The notes below the pieces were generated by a model. It saw only the letters and a list, made by a program, of their open reading frames with translations, ran no database searches and was not told where the DNA came from. DNA of 64,000 bases from Hyphomonadaceae bacterium (GTDB lineage Bacteria; Pseudomonadota; Alphaproteobacteria; Caulobacterales; Aquidulcibacteraceae). Each line of letters begins with the position of its first letter. The stretch's first letter is position 1. Where the stretch lies: NCBI GenBank assembly GCA_016791425.1, contig JAEUMQ010000001.1:499138-563137 (forward strand). The letters run 5' to 3'. Positions 1 through 8,147 of this stretch are shown here, piece by piece. The position numbers and the translations under genes were made by a program.

Positions 1-511
1 CCGCGATGTCGTTGGGCAATTCTGCGATGCCGCCGTCGGTGATCGCCTTTGCCTGATCGAGTCCAAGCTGATCGGCGCGCGCGCGCCATTCGGGATAATT
101 CTTCTCGCGCAGGCCGAAGAGATCCCCGCCGAGCTCAAGCTCGCCCTCCGAGCAGAGCATGCCGTTCGACACGACGCCGCGAACGGGCTTTGGCTCCAAC
201 GTGATGCCCGTGCCCGGAATGTACGTGCCGATCGGCGCGAAGATCGTGACCAGGCCCGCGCGCGCGTTCAATGCGCCGCACACGATCTCCAGCCGCCCCT
301 GCACGGTATCGACCTGGCAAACCTGCAGCTTGTCCGCGTTCGGATGCTGCCTCGCCTCCACCACGCGCGCCGCCGTGAACGGCCTGTACTTGAGCGCCGG
401 GTTCTCCACGTTCTCCACCTCGATGCCGATCATCGTCATCGTGTGAACGAGCGCTTCCACGCTCGCGTCCGTGTCGAGATGCTCCTTGAGCCAGGAAAGC
501 GTGAACTTCAT
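1..511 (-). CDS. pheT: Phenylalanine--tRNA ligase beta subunit, N-terminal part (cut by window edge)
   Basis: This is the beta chain of the alpha2/beta2 synthetase that charges tRNA-Phe in the cytoplasm. The first 170 codons are visible. They read MKFTLSWLKEHLDTDAS and continue through an EMAP-II-like tRNA-binding domain, with the segments ADKLQVCQVDT (about residues 59-69) and VSNGMLCSEGELELG typical of bacterial PheT. The start ATG overlaps the stop of the upstream 156-residue gene as ATGA, so the two are probably translationally coupled. The rest of the protein lies before base 1. The assignment is firm because pheS lies just upstream on the same strand. Confidence 0.95.
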   Translation of the reverse strand, partial: MKFTLSWLKEHLDTDASVEALVHTMTMIGIEVENVENPALKYRPFTAARVVEARQHPNADKLQVCQVDTVQGRLEIVCGALNARAGLVTIFAPIGTYIPGTGITLEPKPVRGVVSNGMLCSEGELELGGDLFGLREKNYPEWRARADQLGLDQAKAITDGGIAELPNDIA

Positions 512-978
512 CGCCGCCCCTCTCCACGTTCGATCCGATCGAAGAGCCAGGAAATGTCGGTGAGCGTGCGTCCCCATTCGGGATCGCTCTTGGCCTCGCC
601 CTCGCACAGAAGCGGCCGCCACCATTTCGCGTATTGCCCGAGGAAGCGCTTCAGGAGCCGCATATCGAGCGCGCCTTCGCTCGCGAGCAGCGCCGTCTTC
701 TCCCAGAAATGCACGACCGACGCGATCGCCTCGCGCGGTTCGCCGGCCGAGGCCTCGTAAGCGCGCGGCATCTTCCCTGCCCGCTCCAGCGCCTCATGCG
801 CAAGAATGCGGATATGATTGAACTTCGGCGAATGGAACTCCGAATAGAGATCAAGCGTGAGCCTGAGGCGCCGGTCCGCGTGCGAGCCGCCCCAGCGCGC
901 GAAACCGCCGAAGAGAGCGCCCATGAGCGCGCCCGCGAACGCCAGCAGAAGCTGCGATTGAAGCTGCGGATCGATCAT
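508..978 (-). CDS. Hypothetical membrane-anchored protein between pheS and pheT
   Basis: The protein has 156 residues and no family I recognise. Residues about 9-27 (LLLAFAGALMGALFGGFA) form one membrane segment near the N-terminus. The remainder is soluble and helical, rich in Glu, Arg and Trp, and resembles the cytoplasmic part of small single-span proteins. It lies between pheS and pheT on the same strand, with 85 bases to pheS and an ATGA overlap with pheT, so it should be co-expressed with the synthetase. Position alone does not make it a synthetase partner; it may be a lineage-specific insertion in the operon. Confidence 0.75.
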   Translation of the reverse strand: MIDPQLQSQLLLAFAGALMGALFGGFARWGGSHADRRLRLTLDLYSEFHSPKFNHIRILAHEALERAGKMPRAYEASAGEPREAIASVVHFWEKTALLASEGALDMRLLKRFLGQYAKWWRPLLCEGEAKSDPEWGRTLTDISWLFDRIERGEGRR

Positions 979-1009
979 GATTGGACGCTCGTAGGCAAGG
1001 CGCTCCCGC

Positions 1010-1031
1010 TCCCCTCGATGCGAGGGGGAGC
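1010..1031. repeat. Short GC-rich hairpin between pheS and the 156-residue gene
   Basis: CTCCCCTCG and CGAGGGGGAG face each other around a three-base loop. The sequence looks like one arm of the hairpin-bounded repeats found elsewhere in the window (2168-2278, 18173-18310, 51274-51410). No T-run follows on the minus strand, so it is not an obvious terminator. Confidence 0.4.
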
Positions 1032-1063
1032 TTCATTCCGCATCGGGAGAGAATGGTCGGCGC

Positions 1064-2152
1064 TCATCCGTCGAGCCCCGCCGCGAGCCCCGGCAACAGG
1101 TACGGCGAGAAACCATAATGCCTCAGCCACCGCACATCGCCTTCGAAGAAGGGCCTGAGGTCCGTCATGCCGTATTTGAGCATCGCCAGCCGATCGACCC
1201 CCATGCCGAACGCGTAGCCCTGGTATCTCTCAGGATCGAGCCCGCAATTGCGGATCACGTTCGGATGCACCATCCCGCAGCCGAGGATCTCCAGCCAATC
1301 CTTGCCCTGGCCGATCTTCAATTGTCCGCCGCTCCTGTCGCAGCGCACGTCCATTTCCGCCGACGGCTCCGTGAACGGAAAGAAGTGCGGCCGGAAGCGC
1401 ACCTCGACGTCGTCCACTTCGAAATAGGCCTTCACGAACGCCATCAGTACGCCTTTGAGGTCCGCCATGCTCGTCGTCTCATCGATGACGAGCCCTTCGG
1501 TCTGGTGGAACATCGGCGTGTGCGTGGCGTCGCTGTCAGAGCGGTACGTGCGCCCCTGACAGATCATGCGGATCGGCGGCTTCTGCGAGAGCATCGTGCG
1601 CACCTGCACGGGGCTCGTATGCGTGCGCAGCAGCTTGCGCTCTCCCTTCGCGTCCGGCGCGAAGAAGAACGTGTCGTGCATGTCGCGCGCGGGATGCTGC
1701 GGCGGGAAGTTGAGCGCGGTGAAATTGTTGAAGTCGGTCTCGATGTCCGGGCCTTCTTCGAGCCGGAAACCCATCTCGCCGAAGATGAGCGCCATCTCCT
1801 CCATCACCCGCGAGATCGGATGGATCGAGCCTGTCCGCGCCGGCGCAGCCGGCAGCGTGACGTCCACCGCTTCGGCCTTCAGCTTCGCTTCGAGCGCCGC
1901 TTCAGCAAGCCCCGCCTTCTTCACGACCACCGCCTCGCCGACGCGATCCTTGAGGCCATTGAGCTTCGGCCCCATCTCCTGGCGCTGCTCGGCGCTCATC
2001 TGCCCCAGCGTGCGCATCAAATTGGAGATCGCGCCCTGCTTGCCGAGCGCCTCCACGCGCACGCCTTCGAGCGCGGCTTCATCCGAAGCTGCATCGATGC
2101 GCGCGAGGAGATCGCGCTCCAGCGCTGAAATGTCGGTCGTCATCGCGTCCAT
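1064..2152 (-). CDS. pheS: Phenylalanine--tRNA ligase alpha subunit
   Basis: Catalytic alpha subunit (362 residues, normal length) that forms phenylalanyl-adenylate and transfers Phe to tRNA-Phe. The N-terminal roughly 100 residues are a helical coiled-coil arm. The class II core follows, with motif 2 in [20 protein letters not shown] and motif 3 in [12 protein letters not shown]-type sequence (here [16 protein letters not shown]). An alternative ATG three codons downstream (MTTDISALE) is equally plausible. It lies downstream of rplT on the same strand, separated by a hairpin repeat element, in the conserved infC-rpmI-rplT-pheST order. Confidence 0.97.
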   Translation of the reverse strand: MDAMTTDISALERDLLARIDAASDEAALEGVRVEALGKQGAISNLMRTLGQMSAEQRQEMGPKLNGLKDRVGEAVVVKKAGLAEAALEAKLKAEAVDVTLPAAPARTGSIHPISRVMEEMALIFGEMGFRLEEGPDIETDFNNFTALNFPPQHPARDMHDTFFFAPDAKGERKLLRTHTSPVQVRTMLSQKPPIRMICQGRTYRSDSDATHTPMFHQTEGLVIDETTSMADLKGVLMAFVKAYFEVDDVEVRFRPHFFPFTEPSAEMDVRCDRSGGQLKIGQGKDWLEILGCGMVHPNVIRNCGLDPERYQGYAFGMGVDRLAMLKYGMTDLRPFFEGDVRWLRHYGFSPYLLPGLAAGLDG

Positions 2153-2167
2153 TTCGGAGGCCTCTTT

Positions 2168-2278
2168 GCTCCCCCGTTTACGGGGGAGCTGTCAGGCCGC
2201 AAAGCGGGCTGACTGAGGGGGCGCAAAGTCCTCCCCCTCCGGCCGCTTCGCGACCACCTCCCCCGTAAACGGGGGAGG
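2168..2278. repeat. Hairpin-bounded intergenic repeat (copy 1)
   Basis: About 111 bases fill most of the rplT-pheS gap. Each end is a near-perfect palindrome: CTCCCCCGTTTACGGGGGAG on the left and CTCCCCCGTAAACGGGGGAG on the right. The two ends are themselves inverted copies of one another. The middle is GC-rich and shows no ORF. It belongs to the same architectural class as 11540-11690, 18173-18310 and 51274-51410. It could attenuate or stabilise mRNA between rplT and pheS, but nothing in the sequence proves that. Confidence 0.7.
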
Positions 2279-2293
2279 AAACCGTCGAGCAAA

Positions 2294-2656
2294 TCAAGCC
2301 AGCGCGGCGCGGGCCTTTTCGATCAGGCCCTTGAAAGCCTGGGGCTCGTTCATCGCGAGATCGGCCATGACCTTGCGGTCCACGGTGACGCCCGCCTTCA
2401 CGAGCCCCCCGATAAATCGCGCATAGGTGAGACCGTCGCCGAACTCGCGCACGGCCGCATTGATCCGTTGGATCCAGAGCGCGCGGAAATTGCGCTTCTT
2501 CAGCTTGCGGCCGATATAGGCGTACGTTCCCGCCTTCTCGACCGCCGCGTTCGCGGTGCGGAACGTGTTCTTGCGGCGACCGAAATAGCCGCTCGCGCGC
2601 TTCAGGATTTTCTTGTGCCGGGCGTGAGCGGTCACGCCCCGTTTAACGCGGGCCAT
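2294..2656 (-). CDS. rplT: 50S ribosomal protein L20
   Basis: L20 has 120 residues. It binds 23S rRNA early in large-subunit assembly and, in enterobacteria, represses its own operon. The sequence [16 protein letters not shown], the [16 protein letters not shown]-type core (here [18 protein letters not shown]) and the C-terminal [13 protein letters not shown] are characteristic. It lies ten bases after rpmI, on the same transcript. Confidence 0.98.
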   Translation of the reverse strand: MARVKRGVTAHARHKKILKRASGYFGRRKNTFRTANAAVEKAGTYAYIGRKLKKRNFRALWIQRINAAVREFGDGLTYARFIGGLVKAGVTVDRKVMADLAMNEPQAFKGLIEKARAALA

Positions 2657-2666
2657 CTAGCTCTCC

Positions 2667-2870
2667 TCAGTCCAACCCGTACGGGATCCAGAGCTTGACG
2701 CGGTCGGCGTCAGGCTTGGCGAGGCAATCCATCCCGCGATTTTGCCGGATGTACTTGCCGTTATGGCTGATGAGGCGGTGGCGCTTGCCCGCCGGGCCGG
2801 CCTTCACTTTGCCGGTCGCAGTGAGCTTGAAGCGCTTCTTGACGCCGCTCTTGGTCTTCAGTTTCGGCAT
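2667..2870 (-). CDS. rpmI: 50S ribosomal protein L35
   Basis: L35 is a 67-residue basic component of the large ribosomal subunit. The reading frame is open upstream, but the family begins at [20 protein letters not shown], which fixes the start at 2870. The conserved C-terminal region includes [16 protein letters not shown]. It is immediately upstream of rplT, as in most bacteria. infC, its usual upstream neighbour, is 1.5 kb away, behind an opposing gene and a glycosyltransferase. Confidence 0.97.
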   Translation of the reverse strand: MPKLKTKSGVKKRFKLTATGKVKAGPAGKRHRLISHNGKYIRQNRGMDCLAKPDADRVKLWIPYGLD

Positions 2871-3042
2871 TTCGGGCTCTCTTGTTGTTATGCGCCCAGC
2901 CCCCAGGAAACTTCCGGAGGGCGGACGCGTGAAGGCCGCCGCGGCATGCCGTGGCGCCGGGCGGCCAAAGAAGGGGCGCGGGATAGCACGGGGGTTTGCC
3001 CCGAACAAGCTCCGCGACTAGTCTGGCCGAAGGGGACGCGCC

Positions 3043-3456
3043 ATGAAAGCCAAAGAGGCCATCCAGGAAGCCAAGGCGGCCAAGGGCCGGATCGGCCGCG
3101 CCATCGCGGTCATTCTCGGCGCCCGCGTGACTGCCGGGGTCGCCTGCCTTCTCCTGATCGCCTTCGGAATGGCCCTGGTCCAAAACCCCCAGCGCCTCCC
3201 CCCGCTCGGGAACGTCGCTTCCCTCGTCGCGGTCGGCCTGCCCCCGCTCGAATTCGGCAAAGAGAAAGAGATCTTCTCCGAGGCGGTCGGCGCCGCCAAG
3301 CGCCAGGGCGGCGTGGAGAAGGCCCAGAGCTTCTTCGCCAACCCGATGGTGGCGATGATCACCAACTGGGTCGGCCTCGCCGCCGCCATTTTCGTGCTCG
3401 GCTGGGGCGTTCGCGCCCAATCGCTGCAATGGCGGCGCGGGATCAGGCCTTTCTAG
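3043..3456 (+). CDS. Hypothetical two-span membrane protein
   Basis: The protein has 137 residues and no recognised family. Membrane segments lie at about residues 29-45 (ARVTAGVACLLLIAFGMAL) and 104-123 (MITNWVGLAAAIFVLGWGV), with a soluble loop between. It is encoded on the opposite strand to the ribosomal-protein cluster and overlaps the last 14 bases of the convergent GT9 gene. With GT9 it separates infC from rpmI-rplT. Confidence 0.75.
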   Translation: MKAKEAIQEAKAAKGRIGRAIAVILGARVTAGVACLLLIAFGMALVQNPQRLPPLGNVASLVAVGLPPLEFGKEKEIFSEAVGAAKRQGGVEKAQSFFANPMVAMITNWVGLAAAIFVLGWGVRAQSLQWRRGIRPF

Positions 3457-4414
3457 GCAAGGCGCCGAGGCGCTCCAGTGCGCCGACCACATCGTCCACG
3501 CCGATCTCCTCGATCGCTGAGCGACGCAACGGCATGACGCCGCCCGCGCTCAGCGGCGCGCAGGCGTCCGGATGCGGCGAGTGCCGCGAATAGATCGACA
3601 CCGCCGGCGCCCCCGCGGCCGCCGCCAGGATCGCCGGCCCGGTGTCGTTGCCGACCACGCCCTTCGCCGCCGCCCCCAGCGACGCGATGTCGAAGAGGCT
3701 CGTCTGGCCCGCCAGGTTCTTCCCTGACGCAATGCCGACGACGATCGCTTCCAGCCCCGCCCGTTCGTCCGCAACGCCGAGCAGCACCGGCGCAACGCCC
3801 CTTTCCGCCGCGATGCGCGCTGCCTCGGCGAACCGCGCCGGCGGCCAGCGCTTCTCGTCGCGATGCGCCGACGCGGCCGCCGCGAACAACAGAAACGGCC
3901 CCTCGATCCCGAACGCGCCGGGCGGCTTGCCGCGCGCGACCGCCCAGCTCACGTCGGGCGGTCGCCGCGCCAGCTCGACCGGCACGCCGGCTCGCGCGAC
4001 CTCTTGCGCCAGCGCTTCGACGATGTGCGTAGCGCCCGGCTTCTCGTTGGCGGCCTTGAGGCGCTTGGCGTCCCCCACGCGCATGCCGTTCCAGCGCGTG
4101 CGCGACAAGGGCTGGACGAACCAGCGCAGGATCGCCGCGCGATCGGAGCGCTGCAGGTCATAGACCACGTCGAACCGTGCGGCCCGCATGCGCGCGATAC
4201 GCCCGAGATCGGCGGCAAACCCGCCGCCGCGCCCATCCGGATCAATCGCATCCGCATAAGCGGACGCGCCGAGAAACGCGGCGAACGGCTTCGTCGTTTG
4301 CAGAGTAATGTGCGCCTGAGGGTGATGTTCGCGGATCGCTCGCATCGCGGAGAGCGCGAACACCACGTCCCCCAAAGCGCCATGCTTGATGACAAGGACG
4401 CGCTGCGGCTTCAC
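3443..4414 (-). CDS. Glycosyltransferase family 9 (heptosyltransferase-like)
   Basis: The protein has 323 residues and is GT-B fold. Members usually transfer ADP-heptose or related sugars to the lipopolysaccharide core on the cytoplasmic face of the inner membrane. The N-terminal [17 protein letters not shown] corresponds to the acceptor-domain P-loop of the family, and [16 protein letters not shown] near residue 255 is the donor-binding motif (usually GNDSGPMHLAAA). The start ATG overlaps the infC stop as ATGA, so expression is probably tied to IF3. A second GT9 paralogue lies at 5975-7000. The exact sugar cannot be read from sequence. Confidence 0.88.
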   Translation of the reverse strand: MKPQRVLVIKHGALGDVVFALSAMRAIREHHPQAHITLQTTKPFAAFLGASAYADAIDPDGRGGGFAADLGRIARMRAARFDVVYDLQRSDRAAILRWFVQPLSRTRWNGMRVGDAKRLKAANEKPGATHIVEALAQEVARAGVPVELARRPPDVSWAVARGKPPGAFGIEGPFLLFAAAASAHRDEKRWPPARFAEAARIAAERGVAPVLLGVADERAGLEAIVVGIASGKNLAGQTSLFDIASLGAAAKGVVGNDTGPAILAAAAGAPAVSIYSRHSPHPDACAPLSAGGVMPLRRSAIEEIGVDDVVGALERLGALPRKA

Positions 4415-4953
4415 CGCGGCGCCATCACCATCACGACCTGGCGCCCTTCGAAGCGCGGCTCCTGCTCCACCTTGGCCAGGTGATCGAGCTCGCCGCGCAT
4501 GCGCGCCAGCAGCTCCATGCCGAGATGGGTATGTGCAAGCTCACGGCCGCGGAACCGCAGCGTGACCTTCACCTTGTCGCCTTCCTCGAAGAAGCGATGG
4601 ATCGCCTTCATCTTCACTTCGTAATCGTGATCGTCGATGTTCGGGCGAACCTTGATTTCCTTGAGCTCGACGCGCTTGGCCTTCTTGCGGGCCTCCGCCT
4701 TCTTCTTCTGCTCTTCGAAGCGGAATTTGCCGAAGTCCATGATCTTGCACACGGGCGGCACGGCCCCCGGCGCGACTTCGACAAGGTCGAGCTGGGCCTC
4801 CCTCGCGGCCTCCAGCGCCGCGCTGAGCGGCATCTCCCCCTGCTTCTCCCCTTGTTCGTCGATCAGCAGCACGCGCAACACGCCGCGGATCTCTTCGTTG
4901 ACGCGCGGGCCGTCCTTGGTCGGCGGCGGCGCTGCATAAGGTCGTCGGGCTAT
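4411..4953 (-). CDS. infC: Translation initiation factor IF-3 (AUA start)
   Basis: IF-3 is 180 residues here. It binds the 30S subunit, blocks premature 50S joining and rejects non-canonical start codons. The N-domain contains DGPRVNEEI and the linker and C-domain contain [25 protein letters not shown] and [10 protein letters not shown]. An in-frame ATG exists 14 codons upstream (4995), but the family begins near the [16 protein letters not shown] segment. That segment is preceded by an ATA codon at 4953-4951 with GGGAGAG six bases before it. Known infC genes start at AUU, AUA or AUC so that IF-3 represses its own translation, so ATA is chosen here. Confidence 0.93.
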   Translation of the reverse strand: MARRPYAAPPPTKDGPRVNEEIRGVLRVLLIDEQGEKQGEMPLSAALEAAREAQLDLVEVAPGAVPPVCKIMDFGKFRFEEQKKKAEARKKAKRVELKEIKVRPNIDDHDYEVKMKAIHRFFEEGDKVKVTLRFRGRELAHTHLGMELLARMRGELDHLAKVEQEPRFEGRQVVMVMAPR

Positions 4954-4964
4954 GCGACTCTCCC
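4951..4964 (-). promoter_or_regulatory. Ribosome binding site that decides the infC AUA start
   Basis: On the minus strand GGGAGAG is followed by TCGC and then ATA. The upstream in-frame ATG at 4995 has no comparable purine-rich site. This spacing is normal and supports the rare start codon. Confidence 0.7.
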
Positions 4965-5121
4965 AAACTAGCCATGTGACGGATCGGCCGCACATCCCAG
5001 TGCGGCCGGGCGAACACTCTATATCGCTTTTGAAGCGTCAATCATCAAGCAGAACGCTTGCCCATTCGCGAATCGCATTAACGAATGGTTGCCGCCATCG
5101 CGGCGGCTGGGAGGACCTCAG

Positions 5122-5295
5122 ATGTCCAGCAACCCGCGCCAACAGGCCGCGCCGCTCACCTCGCCCCGGATCAAGGAGCTCGCCCAAAAGGGCGTCAGGG
5201 ATCCCCGCTCGCTGACCGCCGAGCAGGTTCAGGAGCTGGCCGCTTCGGTCGAGGCCTACCAGGATCAGAACCCGCGCTCCGATCAGCGCAAATAG
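5122..5295 (+). CDS. Small conserved-type soluble protein, 57 residues
   Basis: The frame begins MSSNPRQQAAPLTSPRIKEL after a strong GGAGGA site seven bases upstream, so 5122 is preferred to the ATG at 5089. The protein is short, hydrophilic and mostly helical (IKELAQKGVRDPRSLTAEQVQELAASVEAY) and has no membrane segment. I do not recognise it. It is divergent from infC and is followed by an intrinsic terminator at 5538-5571. The codon pattern and strong ribosome site make it a credible gene despite its size. Confidence 0.7.
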   Translation: MSSNPRQQAAPLTSPRIKELAQKGVRDPRSLTAEQVQELAASVEAYQDQNPRSDQRK

Positions 5296-5537
5296 GAGCG
5301 CACCGAGAAAGGGGCCCTCCGCACCACCCCCGATAGGCGGCGCGCCCCTCTACCTCGCTGCGGGATGACCAAACCCCCGTAGCCCGGTTGCGGCCTCTGA
5401 TCGCGAGTGCGTTTCCGATCCAGCCTCACCCACGCGCTTGCCCGACCGCATTGCGGCGTCCGCAAGCAGGCCCGCCTCGCTTCCATCCCTCACGCTCACA
5501 GGAAGCGAGCCAGTTGATCGGCCGACGCTCCTTTCAG
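5296..5537 (+). other. Gap between the 57-residue gene and a terminator; possible long 3' UTR or small RNA
   Basis: About 240 bases lie between the stop codon of the small gene and a clear plus-strand terminator. I see no convincing ORF. Several GC-rich inverted segments are present. It could be a 3' untranslated region or an independent small RNA ending at the terminator; the sequence does not distinguish these. Confidence 0.3.
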
Positions 5538-5571
5538 AGGCCGCTTCGAGCTCCAGCCGAAGCGGCCTTTT
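5538..5571 (+). terminator. Intrinsic terminator
   Basis: GGCCGCTTCG (5539-5548) and CGAAGCGGCC (5558-5567) form a perfect 10-bp stem with a nine-base loop, followed by TTTT. It should end transcripts coming from the 57-residue gene before the opposing gene at 5581. Confidence 0.8.
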
Positions 5572-5580
5572 CTTCAGCCT

Positions 5581-5874
5581 TCACAGCGGGATCATCTTCC
5601 GCACCGCGGAGCGCGGAATGCGGATGATCCCGCTCGCCTGCACGCGCGGACGCCCGACATCGCCGAGATTGGGCGCCAGCGCCAACGCCTCGTCCGTCTC
5701 GGCGATCAGATAGCCGACCGACACGCAATGGATGATCTGCGGCATCTCGTAATCATCGACCCATTGCCAGGCCGAGATCGGCCGGGCGCTGTCTTCCCAC
5801 TCCACGGCGACGAGATTGTAAGGCGCAGGGGGGCGATCAGCCTCGTCCCTGACGCGCACGACGGTTGCACTCAT
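5581..5874 (-). CDS. Hypothetical 97-residue protein
   Basis: A soluble protein of 97 residues with a strand-rich pattern (YNLVAVEWEDSARPIS, QIIHCVSVGYLIAE, SGIIRIPRSAVRKMIPL). I do not recognise a named family. The phrase VGYLIAETDEALALAPNLGD and the C-terminal IPRSAVRKM are the most distinctive parts. The gene stands alone: the facing terminator ends 10 bases after its stop, and the next upstream gene begins 100 bases away. Confidence 0.65.
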   Translation of the reverse strand: MSATVVRVRDEADRPPAPYNLVAVEWEDSARPISAWQWVDDYEMPQIIHCVSVGYLIAETDEALALAPNLGDVGRPRVQASGIIRIPRSAVRKMIPL

Positions 5875-5974
5875 GCTGAGGAGGCTTCGCCGCGTCGGTG
5901 AACAAACCGTTTCGGCTCTGCCTCCTCCTTTCCTCCAAAGGGGAAGGCCGGCGAAGCCGTAGCCGGTGGAGGCG

Positions 5975-7000
5975 TCAGGTGCGGTAGGCGCCCAGATTCT
6001 TCATCGCCCGATCCACTTCGAGCGCCGGCAGATCGCCCAGATGATCGGCGTTGATCAGCACCGCGCCGCGCCGCCCGCGCGGCGCGTTCCTGTCCGGATC
6101 GTTGGTCCGCGCCGCCAGCACCAGCAGCGGCGCCCCGGCCGCCGCGGCGATATGCATCGGCCCGGTCACATTGCCGACCACCAGCGTCGCCCGTTCCGAC
6201 AGGGCCGCGATCTGGAAGAAGTCCGTTCGAGAGACGAGGTTCTTGGCCTTTGGCTCCGCGGCGGCCACCGCCAGCCCGACGTCCTTCTCATCCACCGCCC
6301 CAATGACCACCGGCGTCACGCCGTTGGCGGCGATGCGCTTGGCGAGCTCGGCGTAGCTCTTTTCCGGCCACCGTCGCTCCAGATGCTCCGGCGAGCCGCC
6401 CGGCATCATCAGCACGTACGGGCCTTTGATCCCGAAATACGCCGGATCGAGCCGCGGCGGATCCCGGAGCGCCCGCCGGATCCAGGTCAGGTCCGGCAGC
6501 TGCGCCTCGCCGAACGCATCGACCGCCGGAAGTCCCGCATGCTGCAGCTGCGCCGCATAACGATCGATCGGGTGGAGCGCCGCGCGCTCTTCCTGGCCGT
6601 AAGGATGCGAGCAGCCCTGCGCCGTGCCCGACCAGAGCGGCGGCCATGGCCTGAGCGCCAGGAAATAGCGGTTGGTGCGCCCGGAGGTCTCGAAATCGTA
6701 GACCACGTCGTACTTCGCGGCCCGGATGCGTGCGACGAGCTGGGTGATCGCGGCCGGCTCGCGCGGCCGCCCATCCGCTTCGACGACATCGAAATACGGA
6801 CACTTCTCCGCGAAGTCCTTGAACGGCGCCGTGGTCAGCAGCGTGATCCGCGCGCCGACATGATGATCGCGCACGATCTTCGCCGCCGCGAGCGATTGGA
6901 TGAACTCGCCGACCGCGTTGAGCTTGATCACCAGCACCTTGGCGACCTTCGCCGGCGGCGGCGCGACGTTCTCGAGCGCCTGCCGGCGCGATGGAATCAT
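5975..7000 (-). CDS. Glycosyltransferase family 9 (heptosyltransferase-like), second copy
   Basis: 341 residues with the same fold and likely cytoplasmic-membrane role as the 3443-4414 protein. The N-terminal AKVLVIKLNAVGEFIQSLAA is the family motif with a variant glycine loop, and GNVTGPMHIAAAAGAP is the donor-site motif with Val in place of the usual Asp. The start overlaps the stop of the upstream GT4 gene as ATGA, so the two form a coupled pair likely acting on the same glycan, probably a lipopolysaccharide core. The Asp-to-Val change in the GND motif may alter donor handling. Confidence 0.87.
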   Translation of the reverse strand: MIPSRRQALENVAPPPAKVAKVLVIKLNAVGEFIQSLAAAKIVRDHHVGARITLLTTAPFKDFAEKCPYFDVVEADGRPREPAAITQLVARIRAAKYDVVYDFETSGRTNRYFLALRPWPPLWSGTAQGCSHPYGQEERAALHPIDRYAAQLQHAGLPAVDAFGEAQLPDLTWIRRALRDPPRLDPAYFGIKGPYVLMMPGGSPEHLERRWPEKSYAELAKRIAANGVTPVVIGAVDEKDVGLAVAAAEPKAKNLVSRTDFFQIAALSERATLVVGNVTGPMHIAAAAGAPLLVLAARTNDPDRNAPRGRRGAVLINADHLGDLPALEVDRAMKNLGAYRT

Positions 7001-8127
7001 TTCGTCACTGCTCCAAGAAGCCGATCATAAACACGCAACGTTTCTCTCTGCAGCGCAGAAAGTGAATAAAGCTCCCGCGCGCGTGCTTTCGCTGCGTTTC
7101 CCATGCCCGCGCGCGCCTCCGCGCCCAGGGCTTCCAGCGTTAAGATGGCGTCTTTGAGGGCCTCAACATCCCCTGCCGCCGCAAGCAAGCCGGTTTCCCT
7201 GTGGATAATTGTTTCGGTGAAGCCGCCATGATTCGCCGCGATCACCGGCACGCCCATCGCCTGCGCTTCGGCCGCGGCGCGCCCGAACGCTTCCGGCTCC
7301 AGCGACGGCGTGAGCGCGATGTCCGCCAGCTTGTACGCCGCAGCCATGTCCACAACATGGCCGGGCAGGCGCACGTTCGCCGCAACGCCGAGTCTTTGCG
7401 CCAGCGCTTCAAGCTCCGCGCGATAATCTTCGCGCCCCTCGCCAACGAGGACGAGCGTGAATTTCCGTTCGCCAAACGCGCGTGCAGCCGCCTCGATCGC
7501 CAGCGCCTGTCCCTTCCAGCGCGTCAACCGCGCCGGCAGCAGGAGCACGATCTCCTCGCCGATGCGCCACGCCGCCTTCAACGCAGCGACCCGCTCGCCC
7601 GATACCGCATCGGGATCGAAGATGCGCAGATCGACGCCGCGCGGAATCGCCACGACCCGCTCCGGCGCCAGGGCGTAGGTCTCCATCACATGCGCGCGCG
7701 TGTAATGCGAATTGGCGATCACGATGTCGCCCTTCGCCATCACCGAATTGTACCAGCGCTTGAGCGGCGTCTTGGCGTTGTAGATGCCATGATAGGTCGT
7801 CACGAACGGCAGCTTGAGCCTCTTGGCCGCCCAATACGCGCTCCATCCCGGCGCGCGTGACCGCGCATGGATGAGCGCCACGCCGCGCGCCCTCGCCAAA
7901 GCCGCGATCTTTCCGGCGTTGGCCCAGATCGTGAGCGGGTTCTTGGAATCGAGCGCCATGCGGACGAGTTCGCCGCCCGCCGCGGCAAGGTCCGGCTCGA
8001 GCCGTCCCCCCGCGCTCGCCGCCAGCGCGACGTCGCCGGCGCGCGTCAAAGCCTCGGCGATCTCGATCGTGGTCCGTTCGACGCCGCCTGAATTGAGCGC
8101 CGGGACCACTTGCAGGATGGTGCGCAT
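6997..8127 (-). CDS. Glycosyltransferase family 4
   Basis: A GT-B retaining glycosyltransferase of 376 residues. The N-terminal domain begins RTILQVVPALNSGGVERTTIE, typical of the acceptor domain. The C-terminal donor domain contains LLPARLTRWKGQALAIEAAA and the nucleotide-sugar motif EPEAFGRAAAEAQAMGVPVI, whose two Glu residues form the E-x7-E signature. It is translationally coupled to the downstream GT9 gene and divergent from the hydrolase at 8148. It is probably involved in LPS or surface polysaccharide assembly; sugar and acceptor are unknown. Confidence 0.9.
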   Translation of the reverse strand: MRTILQVVPALNSGGVERTTIEIAEALTRAGDVALAASAGGRLEPDLAAAGGELVRMALDSKNPLTIWANAGKIAALARARGVALIHARSRAPGWSAYWAAKRLKLPFVTTYHGIYNAKTPLKRWYNSVMAKGDIVIANSHYTRAHVMETYALAPERVVAIPRGVDLRIFDPDAVSGERVAALKAAWRIGEEIVLLLPARLTRWKGQALAIEAAARAFGERKFTLVLVGEGREDYRAELEALAQRLGVAANVRLPGHVVDMAAAYKLADIALTPSLEPEAFGRAAAEAQAMGVPVIAANHGGFTETIIHRETGLLAAAGDVEALKDAILTLEALGAEARAGMGNAAKARARELYSLSALQRETLRVYDRLLGAVTK

Positions 8128-8147
8128 GTCGCCTCGCGGGAGTTGAG

